From Archivesica marissinica (Eukaryota > Mollusca > Bivalvia > Venerida > Vesicomyidae), in the NCBI GenBank assembly GCA_014843695.1, contig CM026390.1:98986362-99050361 (forward strand): DNA of 64,000 nucleotides, written 5' to 3'. This document shows, piece after piece, positions 1 to 10,702 of the stretch. How positions within the stretch are numbered: the first letter of the stretch is position 1; each line of letters begins with the position of its first letter. The position numbers and the translations under genes are program-made. Under the pieces are notes generated by a model. The model had not been told where the DNA came from. It worked only from the letters and a program-made list of their open reading frames with translations, and made no database searches.

Positions 1-133
1 AAAACAAAGCAGTTTTGAGGATAGTACTTATATACTTGGAAAACAAAGCAGTTTTGAGGATAGTACTTACATACTGGGGAAAGCAAAGCAGTTTTGAGGA
101 TAGTACTTAGATACTGGGAAAACAAAGTAGCTT
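1..133. repeat. 39-40-bp tandem repeat, left edge of window
   Basis: Three and a third units of AACAAAGCAGTTTTGAGGAT plus AGTACTTA-ATACTGGG are seen. The array probably continues to the left of the window. Confidence 0.9.
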
Positions 134-607
134 AGTAAATCACAACAGCGAAGAACTGAATGCACGTAGATCAGTGTTTAACATGTTTTATTCACCCTGC
201 AAGTATAAAAAAACGAGACACTCGCATACAATGCAGTTTCTCATTTCTGAACAGGAATACAGCGTTAAGTATTACCAACATTTGTCGATGTAAGAACTCT
301 ATAACATAATTTGCAGAGTGGATATAACACCATCACATATTTTTCGTCAAAATAAAACGAGCAATATGGCATTGAATTTCTATGGCAATGCCAATTATCC
401 TCCAGCTCTTAACACTAAATTATGCATGGCGGGCTATTAACACTACAAATATTGCTGTAAGTCTGTATATGCAGCGAATCCGATTGATTGACGATCAGAC
501 ACAGAGTAACAACTTGTTGAAAGTTGTGAAAATGGCCATTCTTTGAAAGTTTCACATTTTGACTGACTTGGTAAATACGTACTTGTGACGTCATGGTAAA
601 ATACTTG
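134..607. other. intron sequence, no feature seen
   Basis: AT-rich unique sequence. No open frame with coding character, RNA gene or mobile element is recognisable. Confidence 0.5.
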
Positions 608-1171
608 TGTTGATGTCATAGTCACGTGCTACATCCGCTGTGTTGATGTCATAGTCACGTGCTACATCCGCTGTGTTGATGTCATAGTCACGTGCTACAT
701 CCGCTGTGTTGATGTCATAGTCACGTACTACATCCACTGTGTTGATGTCATAGTCACGTGCTACATCCGCTGTGTTGATGTCATAGTCACGTGCTACATC
801 CGCTGTGTTGATGTCATAGTCACGTGCTACATCCGCTGTGTTGATGTCATAGTCACGTACTACATCCACTGTGTTGATGTCATAGTCACGTGCTACATCC
901 GCTGTGTTGATGTCATAGTCACGTGCTACATCCGCTGTGTTGATGTCATAGTCACGTGCTACATCCGCTGTGTTGATGTCATAGTCACGTACTACATCCA
1001 CTGTGTTGATGTCATAGTCACGTGCTACATCCGCTGTGTTGATGTCATAGTCACGTGCTACATCCGCTGTGTTGATGTCATAGTCACGTGCTACATCCGC
1101 TGTGTTGATGTCATAGTCACGTACTACATCCACTGTGTTGATGTCATAGTCACGTGCTACATCTGCATGAT
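608..1171. repeat. 33-bp array, 17 units, with a four-unit higher-order period
   Basis: The unit is GTTGATGTCATAGTCACGTG plus CTACATCCGCTGT. Units at about 725, 857, 989 and 1121 carry ACGTACTACATCCACT, giving a 132-base super-period. Thirteen of the seventeen units contain the E-box CACGTG, and each contains TGATGTCA, one base from a CRE. A 33-base unit has no phase shift, so a 203-codon frame on the - strand is open by construction and is not evidence of a gene. Confidence 0.92.
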
Positions 1172-1542
1172 TGACATAATAATATACATGTAGAATATAC
1201 ACCGTTGTTTTGCATACATTGATTAATGTTTTATGTTATTTAAGAAATAATAAATATCAACCTTCGGCCTTCGTGATATATTTCTGCGCATAAGAACTTC
1301 AAACGAGGGTTATTCTGCGATATACCACGGTTGATACTTATTATTTCGATTCTAACACGACTTACCTCTAATAATTTTAAAGGAGTATTTTCTTCAAACG
1401 CCGCTGCATTTGGCTTTCGAAATTTCCTCCTGCGTAAAGGGGTGATGACGTTATTTTTTAAAGAAAATACCAATCTAATGCACAAATGTTGTAACTGATC
1501 AATAATTTTATTTATTTTGTCAAATAAAACTGTACAGAATAG
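1172..1542. other. unique intron sequence, possible old element arm
   Basis: GGTTATTCTGCGATATACC and ATTCTAACACGAC here recur inverted at about 2555-2625, on the far side of the TIR element at 1543-2364. This may be the two arms of an older element into which the MITE inserted. Confidence 0.35.
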
Positions 1543-2364
1543 TACCGTATTTAGCTATGTATAGTGCGCACATTTCTTACTGAAATCCTCATCCAGTTTA
1601 TCTACTGCGCATTATACACCAGTACAGACATCAGGACAGTTTTTTCCTGACCAAAATTGACCAATATTTTGTGAAATTCGACCCGAACGGCCCATAGTCA
1701 TTCTATAATTTGTTACATTCGACAAACGTTATAAACTAGCTATTAAAACCAGTTGCCGATAGTCTATATAAATAAATGAAATTAATAAGACCACAAAATT
1801 AGCATATATTGTGTTTATTTTGGTAAACTTTGAAGAATTTAATTGAAATTAGTAATTTTTATGCATAAAAAAATGGCGATTTGATAACATCACATGGTTT
1901 TATCGTATGTAATATTTCCCGTACTTTTCGCGTACTTCGCCGTACAATGTACAATGCAGATTTTGGCTGCAGTATTTCAATTGTTTGTAGCGATAATTAA
2001 TTTCGACAAACCTTTCACAATGGGTCCCAGTTAATTAGGTAGGCTACACGTGTTGAGAAGTTTGAGCATCTGCTGACATGTTTGAGAACGTGTTGAGATG
2101 TTTGAGAACGTGTCGAGAAATTTGAGCAGGTTTACCTGAGTGCGTTACCGTTCCTGGATGAGGTATCTCGAGTGATTAATATAAGTTGTAAAAATCACGG
2201 AGCACAATTTTTAGCAATTCTTGAGAAATGTTAAATTTTGACTTGGAAAATTGCGTTTTTCACGTGCGCAGTATACATCGGAACTCAGTTTTTCCCCCAT
2301 TTTCGTGCCAAATCGTGGGTGCGCATTATACACGATAGCGCACTATACATAGCTAAATACGGTA
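1543..2364. mobile_element. non-autonomous TIR element with TA target duplication
   Basis: The ends TACCGTATTTAGCTATGTAT and, inverted, ATACATAGCTAAATACGGTA are perfect inverted repeats over 27 bases, bounded by TA on both sides. Related GCGCATTATACAC motifs recur inside near both ends. At 822 bases without a transposase frame it is a MITE-like member of a TA-inserting family (pogo or mariner superfamily by target site only). Confidence 0.78.
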
Positions 2365-2871
2365 TCTGAAACGTTACTTAACAGAAAAACAAGATGGACA
2401 AGAGATTATCTGATTCTAAAAATAGCTCACTTCCGTGAATTCCAACGGTATTTTTTACAAACATCGCGTGACTTTCATTCATAAAACTTTACACGCATTG
2501 TATAAATGATGTAGCCAAAACACGGTGCGCGTGCAGCATAGTTCAAGGTAGGTATATTGCAGAATAACCCGAGATTGGTTTTACTCTAGATGTATGTATG
2601 TTATTAGCTGGGTCGTGTTAGAATATAGTTTAATGAATTTAATTTCTGATTATCACATAAGCAAAGTATTTAATTCAAGTAAAATTACAAATAAAATGTG
2701 AACTACTTTTTGTTGCGTTTACTATTAATTTACAACAATCGACCATATAATGCACTTCATTGATTGTGACAGAAGCAAGGATACGTGAAACTTTTGCAAT
2801 TCATTGAATTTACATGTGTTTGGGCGATTATATTATAAATAGGATCTTGTATTTGTGTTCATTTGTATTGA
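2365..2871. other. unique intron sequence
   Basis: AT-rich. It contains the inverted partner of the 1300-1370 motifs and nothing else recognisable. Confidence 0.4.
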
Positions 2872-3140
2872 GTCCGCCTCCGTGGTCGAGTGGTTAAGGT
2901 CGCTGACTTGTATACAACTGTAACCTATCATCACTGATGGTCACGGGTTTGAGCCCCGCTCAGGCCGTGTCTCATTTATATGAAAAAGTTGGCAGTTTCT
3001 TACGGAGGTTGGTGCACCCAAGTACTGGTTAACCGCTGGAGCCTGCCCAGGAAGGGTGTTGTTAGGTAAACTGCCCGCCGGCGATATAGACCAAAATAAT
3101 GCTGATGCAGGCGTATAACCCGAAATATAACATAACATTT
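2872..3140 (+). mobile_element. tRNA-derived SINE, family B
   Basis: The head has an A box like that of Ser/Leu tRNAs (TGGTCGAGTGGTTAAGG), an extended variable region, and a B box (GGGTTTGAGCCCC). A non-tRNA body follows (GGAGCCTGCCCAGGAAGG) and ends near CATAACATAAC. It lies about 150 bases upstream of exon A. It is not a functional tRNA because the acceptor stem does not close. Confidence 0.7.
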
Positions 3141-3296
3141 GTAATGAATTTATTTAAGCTGGTCTTCTAAAAACGACAATCAATAACAAATGACCACTCA
3201 TTTAATATCCTACATATAAGCAATCAAGGAATTTAAAAATAATGAGGACAGTCACAAATTGAGCAATACATGAGTTTGTGTGTTTGTAATTTACAG

Positions 3297-3577
3297 ATTT
3301 CAATGGAGTACAGGAGAGTTTCATCATATTCCATGACAACGGTTACACACTGCACGAGCCTAGTGAATGCCTCACCCAACGTCACGTGCTACCAGACTTT
3401 GGCAACTTCTACTTTATCCCAGATGAGCTAGATGCCCCGCCATCCCTGTGTGAGAAAGGTATCCCGTGTATCTGGGGCGGAGCTGTCCGTGTCAAGGATA
3501 TATTCGTATATGCCTCACAGCCTCGGGAGAACCGGGTTCTCGTGATCGATGTGGAAGATACGTATAACCCTAACCAG
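3297..3577 (+). CDS. FSTL5: FSTL5-type protein, internal exon A (first exon in window)
   Basis: This exon encodes 93 residues of the C-terminal half of a follistatin-like 4/5 protein, a secreted glycoprotein family with Kazal, EF-hand and Ig-like domains followed by a long beta-propeller-like C-terminal region. The acceptor is TTACAG at 3291-3296 and the donor is CAG/GTTGGT at 3578. The first two bases finish a split codon and the exon ends in phase 0. Visible motifs are FIIFHDNGYTLHEP, the cysteine-containing CIWGGAVRVKDIFVYASQP and NRVLVIDVEDT. The last two align with the family segment in which a W-G-S-A-V motif precedes a Y-V-A-Q-P and an NRVLVVDI strand. A SINE (2872-3140) lies just upstream and a 19-bp array 32 bases after the donor. 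Upstream coding exons are outside the window. FSTL4 and FSTL5 are vertebrate paralogues, so an invertebrate copy may be the ancestor of both. Confidence 0.88.
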
Positions 3578-3608
3578 GTTGGTTTTACATGATAGTGAAA
3601 TAATGAAA

Positions 3609-3798
3609 TCTGAGAAAAGACTGACATTCTGAGAAAAGACTGACATTCTGAGAAAAGACTGACATTCCGAGAAAAGACTGACATTCCGAGAAAAGACTGA
3701 CATTCTGAGAAAAGACTGACATTCTGAGAAAAGACTGACATTCTGAGAAAAGACTGACATTCCGAGAAAAGACTGACATTCTGAGAAAAGACTGACCG
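3609..3798. repeat. 19-bp array, 10 units
   Basis: The unit is CTGAGAAAAGACTGACATT with T/C variants. It begins 32 bases after the exon A donor but shares no sequence with the exon end. Confidence 0.92.
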
Positions 3799-3862
3799 CA
3801 TATATGCTTTCATCTGTGCCAACATTAGTGATTTATATAAGTTGATTTATAACAGGCTTGTA
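3798..3862 (+). mobile_element. SINE family C, 3' tail fragment
   Basis: ATGCTTTCATCTGTGCCAAC and GTGATTTATATAAGTTGATT match the tail of the full SINE copy at 15970-16205. The head is absent and the fragment abuts the 19-bp array. Confidence 0.5.
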
Positions 3863-3984
3863 AGATTCAAAAGTACGTCTCAAGCTGCCAGTCATGTGTC
3901 TGACAAAAACTGACTGCTTAGCAGAGGTTACAACCAGTAGAGGTTAAATCATAAACATGGTCAGCTTAATGACAACTGATGCAT

Positions 3985-4281
3985 TGTGTGTTTTATGTTT
4001 ATTTATCGTCACTACTGGTTGCCCATATGAGCGACGCCTCCTGAAGAGATTAGTCATTTTAGATTTTTGGAGGATATGCAATGATACAGACAGAGACCCA
4101 TTCCAGAGTCTTCTCTGGTTCTTTTATGTGCACGGTGTACAGCACTGGCACGAGAGCTCGGTTTAAAGTCCCATCTGAAAGATTGTTAATTTTATTAGGG
4201 TCAGACAGCGGATCGAATCTGCGATCCCTGGATTACCAGTCCAGCGTGTTACCACTGGACTACAGATCCGTCTGTACATAA
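3985..4281 (-). mobile_element. tRNA-derived SINE, family A
   Basis: On the - strand the head reads GTAGTCCAGTGGTAACACGC then a B-box region (CGCAGATTCGATCC), followed by a body ending in GGCGTCGCTCATATGGGCAA. The same body occurs at 9766-10005 and 13604-13857, so this is a dispersed family and not a tRNA gene. Confidence 0.72.
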
Positions 4282-5727
4282 CTGATGCAGGTTTAACTGT
4301 AAGCCTTTATATTCAGCAAATCTGCAGAGAGTTTAAAATCTATACAGTACAGTATTGCAAATATGGATTAAATTAGACCTTTAGTCCTTCAAAATAGATA
4401 TACCGTAAGTTTGGGAGAAATGAATGTCCTTGAATTAATGAATTTTACAATAACAACTTCCTTTGTTAGCTGAAAGAGAGATTTATGGCAGCATATTAGA
4501 GACTATTTCTTCCATGTTACCGGTAATTGATTCCCTGTAACTCAAGTCAAGATATTTATATCTCTACAATGGATGCTCATACTTAAACGTGAAACAATTA
4601 ATCCATATAGGAAATTATTTTCAGCCGTATGGTTGGTGACCTTGAATTGTTAAAGTCAAGGTCATTTTAATAAAAGTTATATTTCTTCAATGGATTCCCA
4701 GAACTTTGTGAAACTTTAATTAACTAGAGAATAGCTCCCAGCTGCCATGCCAACATGTCCTGACCGATTTCTTCCAAAATTGAATAATTTCCTCCTGAAC
4801 CAACCCTCTATATATCCACAAACTATTTGTGTTATTCTTATAACACAGGCAGACACACACACACAGCCAAAAAGAACCCCCGTTCCTACGGCAGGGGCTA
4901 ATGAATCATTTCAGGATACTCTTTTTTGTGATAAAATTGTTGCAAAGTTTGACCTGTGTCAGACTCGTCCAGTTCAGCGGAAGCACAGATGCCTTCATTT
5001 TCTTTATTGCCACCGGATACAGCAAATAACTTGGCTCTATTTGCCAAAAGGGTGCCTATCCAGATGTCAGTTGCGAGGTTGACCTAATTTAGTGTTAGCG
5101 ACATCATGCAGTGCGGCACTTTACGTAGTTGCAATAGGTATTGTAATAAGGAAAGAAATACCGCAATAATGGCTGTATTTATGATGAATAATGTCAAGAT
5201 TGTGGTAGACAGATCAGTTATATTTACTTTGGGCATATTGGTTCTGACTTGCTGCTAAAACTCTGGGAAAGTTGGCAGAATAAAGATATGATCAATTATA
5301 TCATTGAGTATCTGTTGCAATGGTCATGTTGCCTGACTGATTCATTGCGTGTGTTATGAAATCATTAGATATGTCTACGTGATACTCTACATGACCTTCA
5401 GATCCTGCATTCTCTATATACAGTCTACATCCGTTATGTCGAATTCCGTCAGACCAAACAAAATACTTCGACATAACCGAAGTTTGACTTAACGAAATTC
5501 GATATAGTATATACAGTTATATGTACAATGATTGTGTCTAATACGGGACTTTGATCCAACTTCAAGATAACCGGAGAATTCGACATAACTGACTTTGTAG
5601 TAAACTAGCGATCGTCAGACAAAATGTAATGCAGTCTCTATATATACCTTTTGGTTCTCCACTGCATGTGCTATGCTGTGAGTTGTTGTGATGGACCTGT
5701 AGTTACAGGTATGATATTGATGCATCT
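4282..5727. other. unique intron sequence
   Basis: It contains an inverted pair TGACCTTGA / TCAAGGTCA at 4637-4664 and, at about 5430-5600, TCGAATTCCGTCAGACC and CGACATAACCGAAG motifs that look like a decayed DNA transposon. A 111-codon frame from 4747 has no recognisable domain. Confidence 0.4.
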
Positions 5728-8630
5728 ATAGACCCATGTGCATGTATCCATACCAGTCACCACATGCATGTATCCATACCAGTCACCACATTCATGTATC
5801 CATACCAGTCACCACGTGCATGTATCCATACCAGTCACCACATCTATAGATCCATGTGCATGTATCCATACCAGTCACCACATGCATGTATCCATACCAG
5901 TCACCACATGCATGTATCCATACCAGTCACCACGTGCATGTATCCATACCAGTCACCACATGCATGTATCCATACCAGTCACCATGTGCATGTATCCATA
6001 CCAGTCACCATATGCATGTATCCATACCAGTCACCACGTGCATGTATCCATACCAGTCACCACATCTATAGACCCATGTGCATGTATCCATACCAGTCAC
6101 CACATATATAGACCCACGTGCATGTATCCATACCAGTCACCACGTGCATGTATCCATACCAGTCACCATGTGCATGTATCCATACCAGTCACCATATGCA
6201 TGTATCCATACCAGTCACCACGTGCATGTATCCATACCAGTCACCACATCTATAGACCCATGTGCATGTATCCATACCAGTCACCACATATATAGACCCA
6301 CGTGCATGTATCCATACCAGTCACCATGTGCATGTATCCATACCAGTCACCACATGCATGTATCCATACCAGTCACCACATGCATGTATCCATACCAGTC
6401 ACCACATGCATGTATCCATACCAGTCACCACATGCATGCATCCATACCAGTCACCACATGCATGTATCCATACCAGTCACCACATGTATGCATCCATACC
6501 AGTCACCATGTGCATGTATCCATACCAGTCACCACATGCATGCATCCATACCAGTCACCACATGCATGTATCCATACCAGTCACCACATGCATGCATCCA
6601 TACCAATCACCACATGCATGCATCCATACCAGTCACCACCTGCATGTTTCCATACCAGTCACCATGTGCATGTATCCATACCAGTCACCACATGCATGCA
6701 TCCATACCAGTCACCACCTGCATGTTTCCATACCAGTCACCACATGCATGTATCCATACCAGTCACCATGTGCATGTATCCATACCAGTCACCACATGCA
6801 TGCATCCATACCAGTCACCACCTGCATGTTTCCATACCAGTCACCATGTGCATGTATCCATACCAGTCACCACATCTTTAGACCACATGCATGTATCCAT
6901 ACCAGTCACCACGTGCATGTATCCATACCAGTCACCACATATATAGACCCACGTGCATGTATCCATACCAGTCCCCATGTGCATGTATCCATACCAGTCA
7001 CCACGTGCATGTATCCATACCAGTCACCACGTGCATGTATCCATACCAGTCACCATGTATCCATACCAGTCACCACGTGCATGTATCCATACCAGTCACC
7101 ACCTGCATGTATCCATACCAGTCACCACGTGCATGTATCCATACCAGTCATCATGTGCATGTATCCATACCAGTCACCATGTGCATGTATCCATACCAGT
7201 CACCATGTGTATGTATCCATACCAGTCACCACGTGCATGTATCCATACCAGTCACCATGTGTATGTATCCATACCAGTCACCATGTATCCATACCAGTCA
7301 CCATGTGCATGTATCCATACCAGTCACCACATGCATGTATCCATACCAGTCACCACATGCATGTATCCATACCAGTCACCACATGCATGTATCCATACCA
7401 GTCACCATGTGCATGTATCCATACCAGTCACCACATGCATGTATCCATACCAGTCACCACATGCATGTATCCATACCAGTCACCATGTGCATGTACCCAT
7501 ACCAGTCACCATGTGCATGTATCCATACCAGTCACCACATCTTTAGACCACATGCATGTATCCATACCAGTCACCACGTGCATGTATCCATACCAGTCAC
7601 CACGTGCATGTATCCATACCAGTCACCACGTGCATGTATCCATACCAGTCACCATGTGCATGTATCCATACCAGTCACCATGTGCATGTATCCATACCAG
7701 TCACCATGTGCATGTATCCATACCAGTCACCATGTGCATGTACCCATACCAGTCACCATGTGCATGTATCCATACCAGTCACCACATCTTTAGACCACAT
7801 GCATGTATCCATACCAGTGACCATGTGCATGTATCCATACCAGTCACCACATGCATGCATCCATACCAGTCACCATGTGCATGTATCCATACCAGTTACC
7901 ATGTGCATGTATCCATACCAGTCACCACATGCATGTATCCATACCAGTCACCACATGCATGTATCCATACCAGTCACCACGTGCATGTATCCATACCAGT
8001 CACCACGTGCATGTATCCATACCAGTCACCATGTATCCATACCAGTCACCACATGCATGTATCCATACCAGTCACCATGTATCCATACCAGTCACCATGT
8101 ATCCATACCAGTCACCACATGCATGTATCCATACCAGTGACCATGTGCATGTATCCATACCAGTCACCACATGCATGCATCCATACCAGTCACCATGTGC
8201 ATGTATCCATACCAGTTACCATGTGCATGTATCCATACCAGTCACCACATGCATGTATCCATACCAGTCACCACATGCATGTATCCATACCAGTCACCAC
8301 GTGCATGTATCCATACCAGTCACCACGTGCATGTATCCATACCAGTCACCATGTGCATGTATCCATACCAATCACCACATGCATGTATCCATACCAGTCA
8401 CCACGTGCATGTATCCATACCAGTCACCATGTGCATGTATCCATACCAATCACCACATGCATGTATCCATACCAGTCACCATGTGCATGTATCCATACCA
8501 GTCACCACATGCATGTATCCATACCAATCACCACATGCATGTATCCATACCAGTCACCACATGCATGTATCCATACCAGTCACCACATCTTTAGACCACA
8601 TGCATGTTTCCATACCAGTCACCACGTCAA
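5728..8630. repeat. 26-bp array, about 110 units
   Basis: The unit is GTGCATGTATCCATACCAGT plus CACCAC, with 18-base short forms and occasional TCTATAGACCCA or CTTTAGACCA inserts. Because 26 is not a multiple of three and the unit has no stop in any forward frame, all three + frames are open for long distances (up to 820 codons). This is an array property. Confidence 0.95.
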
Positions 8631-8804
8631 TATTTTCAAAACGAGGTTGATCCCAACTACCGCCTCAATCATCTTACATATTTGTGTCTGCATCCCATCA
8701 TTATTACAAACAAAAGAAATCTGAAAAGTATGGCATGCATCATGCACATGAAAGCATTTAGCACCAATGGTGACATAAGATAAGATCAATTTTATTTTGA
8801 GTCG
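8631..8804. other. spacer between two arrays
   Basis: Nothing recognisable. Confidence 0.4.
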
Positions 8805-9479
8805 GCAAGATAGCAACAGTACAACACAAGCTCTGAGTGAGCTTTTGAACAGACTGGCAAGATAGCAACAGTACAACACAAGCTCTGAGTGAGCTTTTGA
8901 ACCGACTGGCAAGATAGCAACAGTACAACACAAGCTCTGAGTGAGCTTTTGAACCGACTGGCAAGATAGCAACAGTACAACACAAGCTCTGAGTGAGCTT
9001 TTGAACCGACTGGCAAGATAGCAACAGTACAACACAAGCTCTGAGTGAGCTTTTGAACCGACTGGCAAGATAGAAACAGTACAACACAAGCTCTGAGTGA
9101 GCTTTTGAACCGACTGGCAAGATAGCAACAGTACAACACAAGCTCTGAGGTGAGCTTTTGAACCGACTGGCAAGATAGAAACAGTACAACACAAGCTCTG
9201 AGTGAGCTTTTGAACCGACTGGCAAGATAGCAACAGTACAACACAAGCTCTGAGTGAGCTTTTGAACCGACTGGCAAGATAGCAACAGTACAACACAAGC
9301 TTTGAGTGAGCTTTTGAACCGACTGGCAAGATAACAACAGTACAACACAAGGTCTGAGTGAGCTTGTGAACCGACTGGCAAGATAGCAACAGTACAACAC
9401 AAGCTCTGAGTGAGCTTTTGAACCGACTGGCAAGACAGCATCAGTACAACACAAGCTCTGAGTGAGCTTTGAACCGACT
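8805..9479. repeat. 52-bp array, 13 units
   Basis: The unit contains GCAAGATAGCAACAGTACAA then GCTCTGAGTGAGCTTTTGAA, with few changes between units, so it is young or homogenised. It also keeps the - frames open. Confidence 0.95.
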
Positions 9480-9765
9480 ATTTAGTTGACCACTGTAGTG
9501 GAGAGAAATCCAATAAGCTTTTAGTTTTCATTTCAATCCACCTGTATTTATTGTGTACATTATTATTTGTTGTAAATTATGTTATATAATGTTTAAACCA
9601 ATGGTGACCACTTTAGTACTAATTATAATGTTTAGTATAACAAATATAACAGTAATTAAATATTTACATATTTGACCACTGCTACAACCGTGAATATATA
9701 AAGTATTTAATTTGGTTGTAAGACACAATTGACTGTCAAAGTTTGCAACATAATAATAACCTGTG
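9480..9765. other. unique intron sequence
   Basis: AT-rich, nothing recognisable. Confidence 0.4.
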
Positions 9766-10005
9766 ATGGTGTTTTACGTTTATTTATAGTCGCTACCGGT
9801 TGCCCATATGAGCGACGCCTCCTGAAGAGATTAATCATTTTAGATTTTCGGAGGATAGTGCAATGATACAGACAGAGACCCATTCCAGAGTCTCCTCTGG
9901 TTCGTTTACGTGCACAGTGTAAAGCACCGACACAAGACCTTGGTTTAACGTCCCATGTGAAAGACTGTTAATTTTATTAGGGTCAGACGGGGGATCTATG
10001 AAGGA
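9766..10005 (-). mobile_element. SINE family A, tRNA head missing
   Basis: It shares GCCCATATGAGCGACGCCTC, GATACAGACAGAGACCCATT and TTAATTTTATTAGGGTCAGA with the other family A copies. The copy breaks off at the tRNA-derived head, as happens with internal truncation or later deletion. Confidence 0.7.
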
Positions 10006-10502
10006 CTGATACCTGGACTGGATAGTAGTAAATCTATTGTTGTTCATACCGTGGGACATATTGTGGTTCATTGTGTGATCCAGTGGTGTAGCTGCATTGT
10101 TCAGTTGCTTGGAACTGAGGTGTTACTCACCGAGATAGTATTCCAGCCCGATAGAAGTTGTTTTCTTTCAACGGCGAAGTGTACATATGCCACCTGTAAA
10201 TCTGCACGTGCACCAAGTAGATGTAGTGTACACAATCGTCCAATCAACGGCAATCTACAGTCGTCTGGTACGCCTATGGAAGGTGGGAACTAATTTTGAA
10301 AGAAAAAAAGGTGTCAAGCATTTTATGGTTTGATTATCAATTTCTGGTGTTATTAAAAGCATTATGGACCAGTTTGTTTAATAGTGTTGTTTTTATAATA
10401 GTTCTTCCAAGTTGAACATTTTGTCATTTATTTGCAGACTGTCAATTTTAGACGCTTGGTCCTTCCATTGCATACCTATATGATATTTATGTGTATTTGC
10501 AG
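10006..10502. other. intron sequence before exon B
   Basis: Unique sequence ending in the exon B acceptor. The 80-codon frame from 10051 has no support. Confidence 0.4.
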
Positions 10503-10688
10503 GTGATTTTCACGGACCACATGCCAGTATCTGTACACTACGTGGCACACTTGGATGAGGTCTGGGTCCTCTGTTGGAACGGTGAAGACGACAAGGGATC
10601 TAAAACTGTTGTGATAATCAGAAACGCCAGCCAGAGAACACAACACCATGCTATACACACACAACCAATAGGAAACAGATTTGATCAG
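10503..10688 (+). CDS. FSTL5: FSTL5-type protein, exon B
   Basis: This 186-base exon is phase 0 at both ends and gives 62 residues. The acceptor is TATTTGCAG ending at 10502 and the donor CAG/GTATGT starts at 10689. It joins exon A so that NPNQ runs into VIFTDHMPVSVHYVAHLDEV. The motif HLDEVWVLCW matches the family pattern H-D-Q-V-W-V-L-S-W, and HTQPIGNRFDQ matches the family H-T-Q-P-V-G-K-Q-F-D segment; these are the strongest identifiers of the gene. The last bases of the exon, with their CCAATAGGAAAC core, and the first intron bases are the source of the 2.8-kb 41-bp array that follows. A damaged copy of the exon end with its own GTAAAT donor survives at 13535-13560. Confidence 0.93.
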
Positions 10689-10702
10689 GTATGTACCCTG
10701 AA

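Noticed and set aside
608..1171. CRISPR-like array
   Set aside because: Units are contiguous with no unique spacers, and the host DNA is eukaryotic.
591..1202. 203-codon - strand frame with TADVARDYDIN repeats
   Set aside because: It follows from a 33-base unit without a stop in that frame, inside an intron.
1240..1485. 81-codon - strand frame
   Set aside because: It lies in the arm of a probable old element and has no recognisable domain.
2880..2968. Ser/Leu tRNA gene with a long variable arm
   Set aside because: The 5' and 3' acceptor arms do not form a clean stem and a non-tRNA body follows directly.
3578..3798. 19-bp array after exon A as another donor-seeded array
   Set aside because: It begins only 32 bases after the donor but CTGAGAAAAGACTGACATT has no match in the exon end or first intron bases.
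4747..5082. 111-codon + strand frame
   Set aside because: No domain, no splice context, and an intronic position with decayed repeat sequence around it.
6262..8724. 820-codon + strand open frame (and overlapping frames) in the 26-bp array
   Set aside because: The unit has no stop in any + frame, so all three frames are open together. There are no splice sites, no promoter and no known protein type; it is intronic in the FSTL5-type gene.
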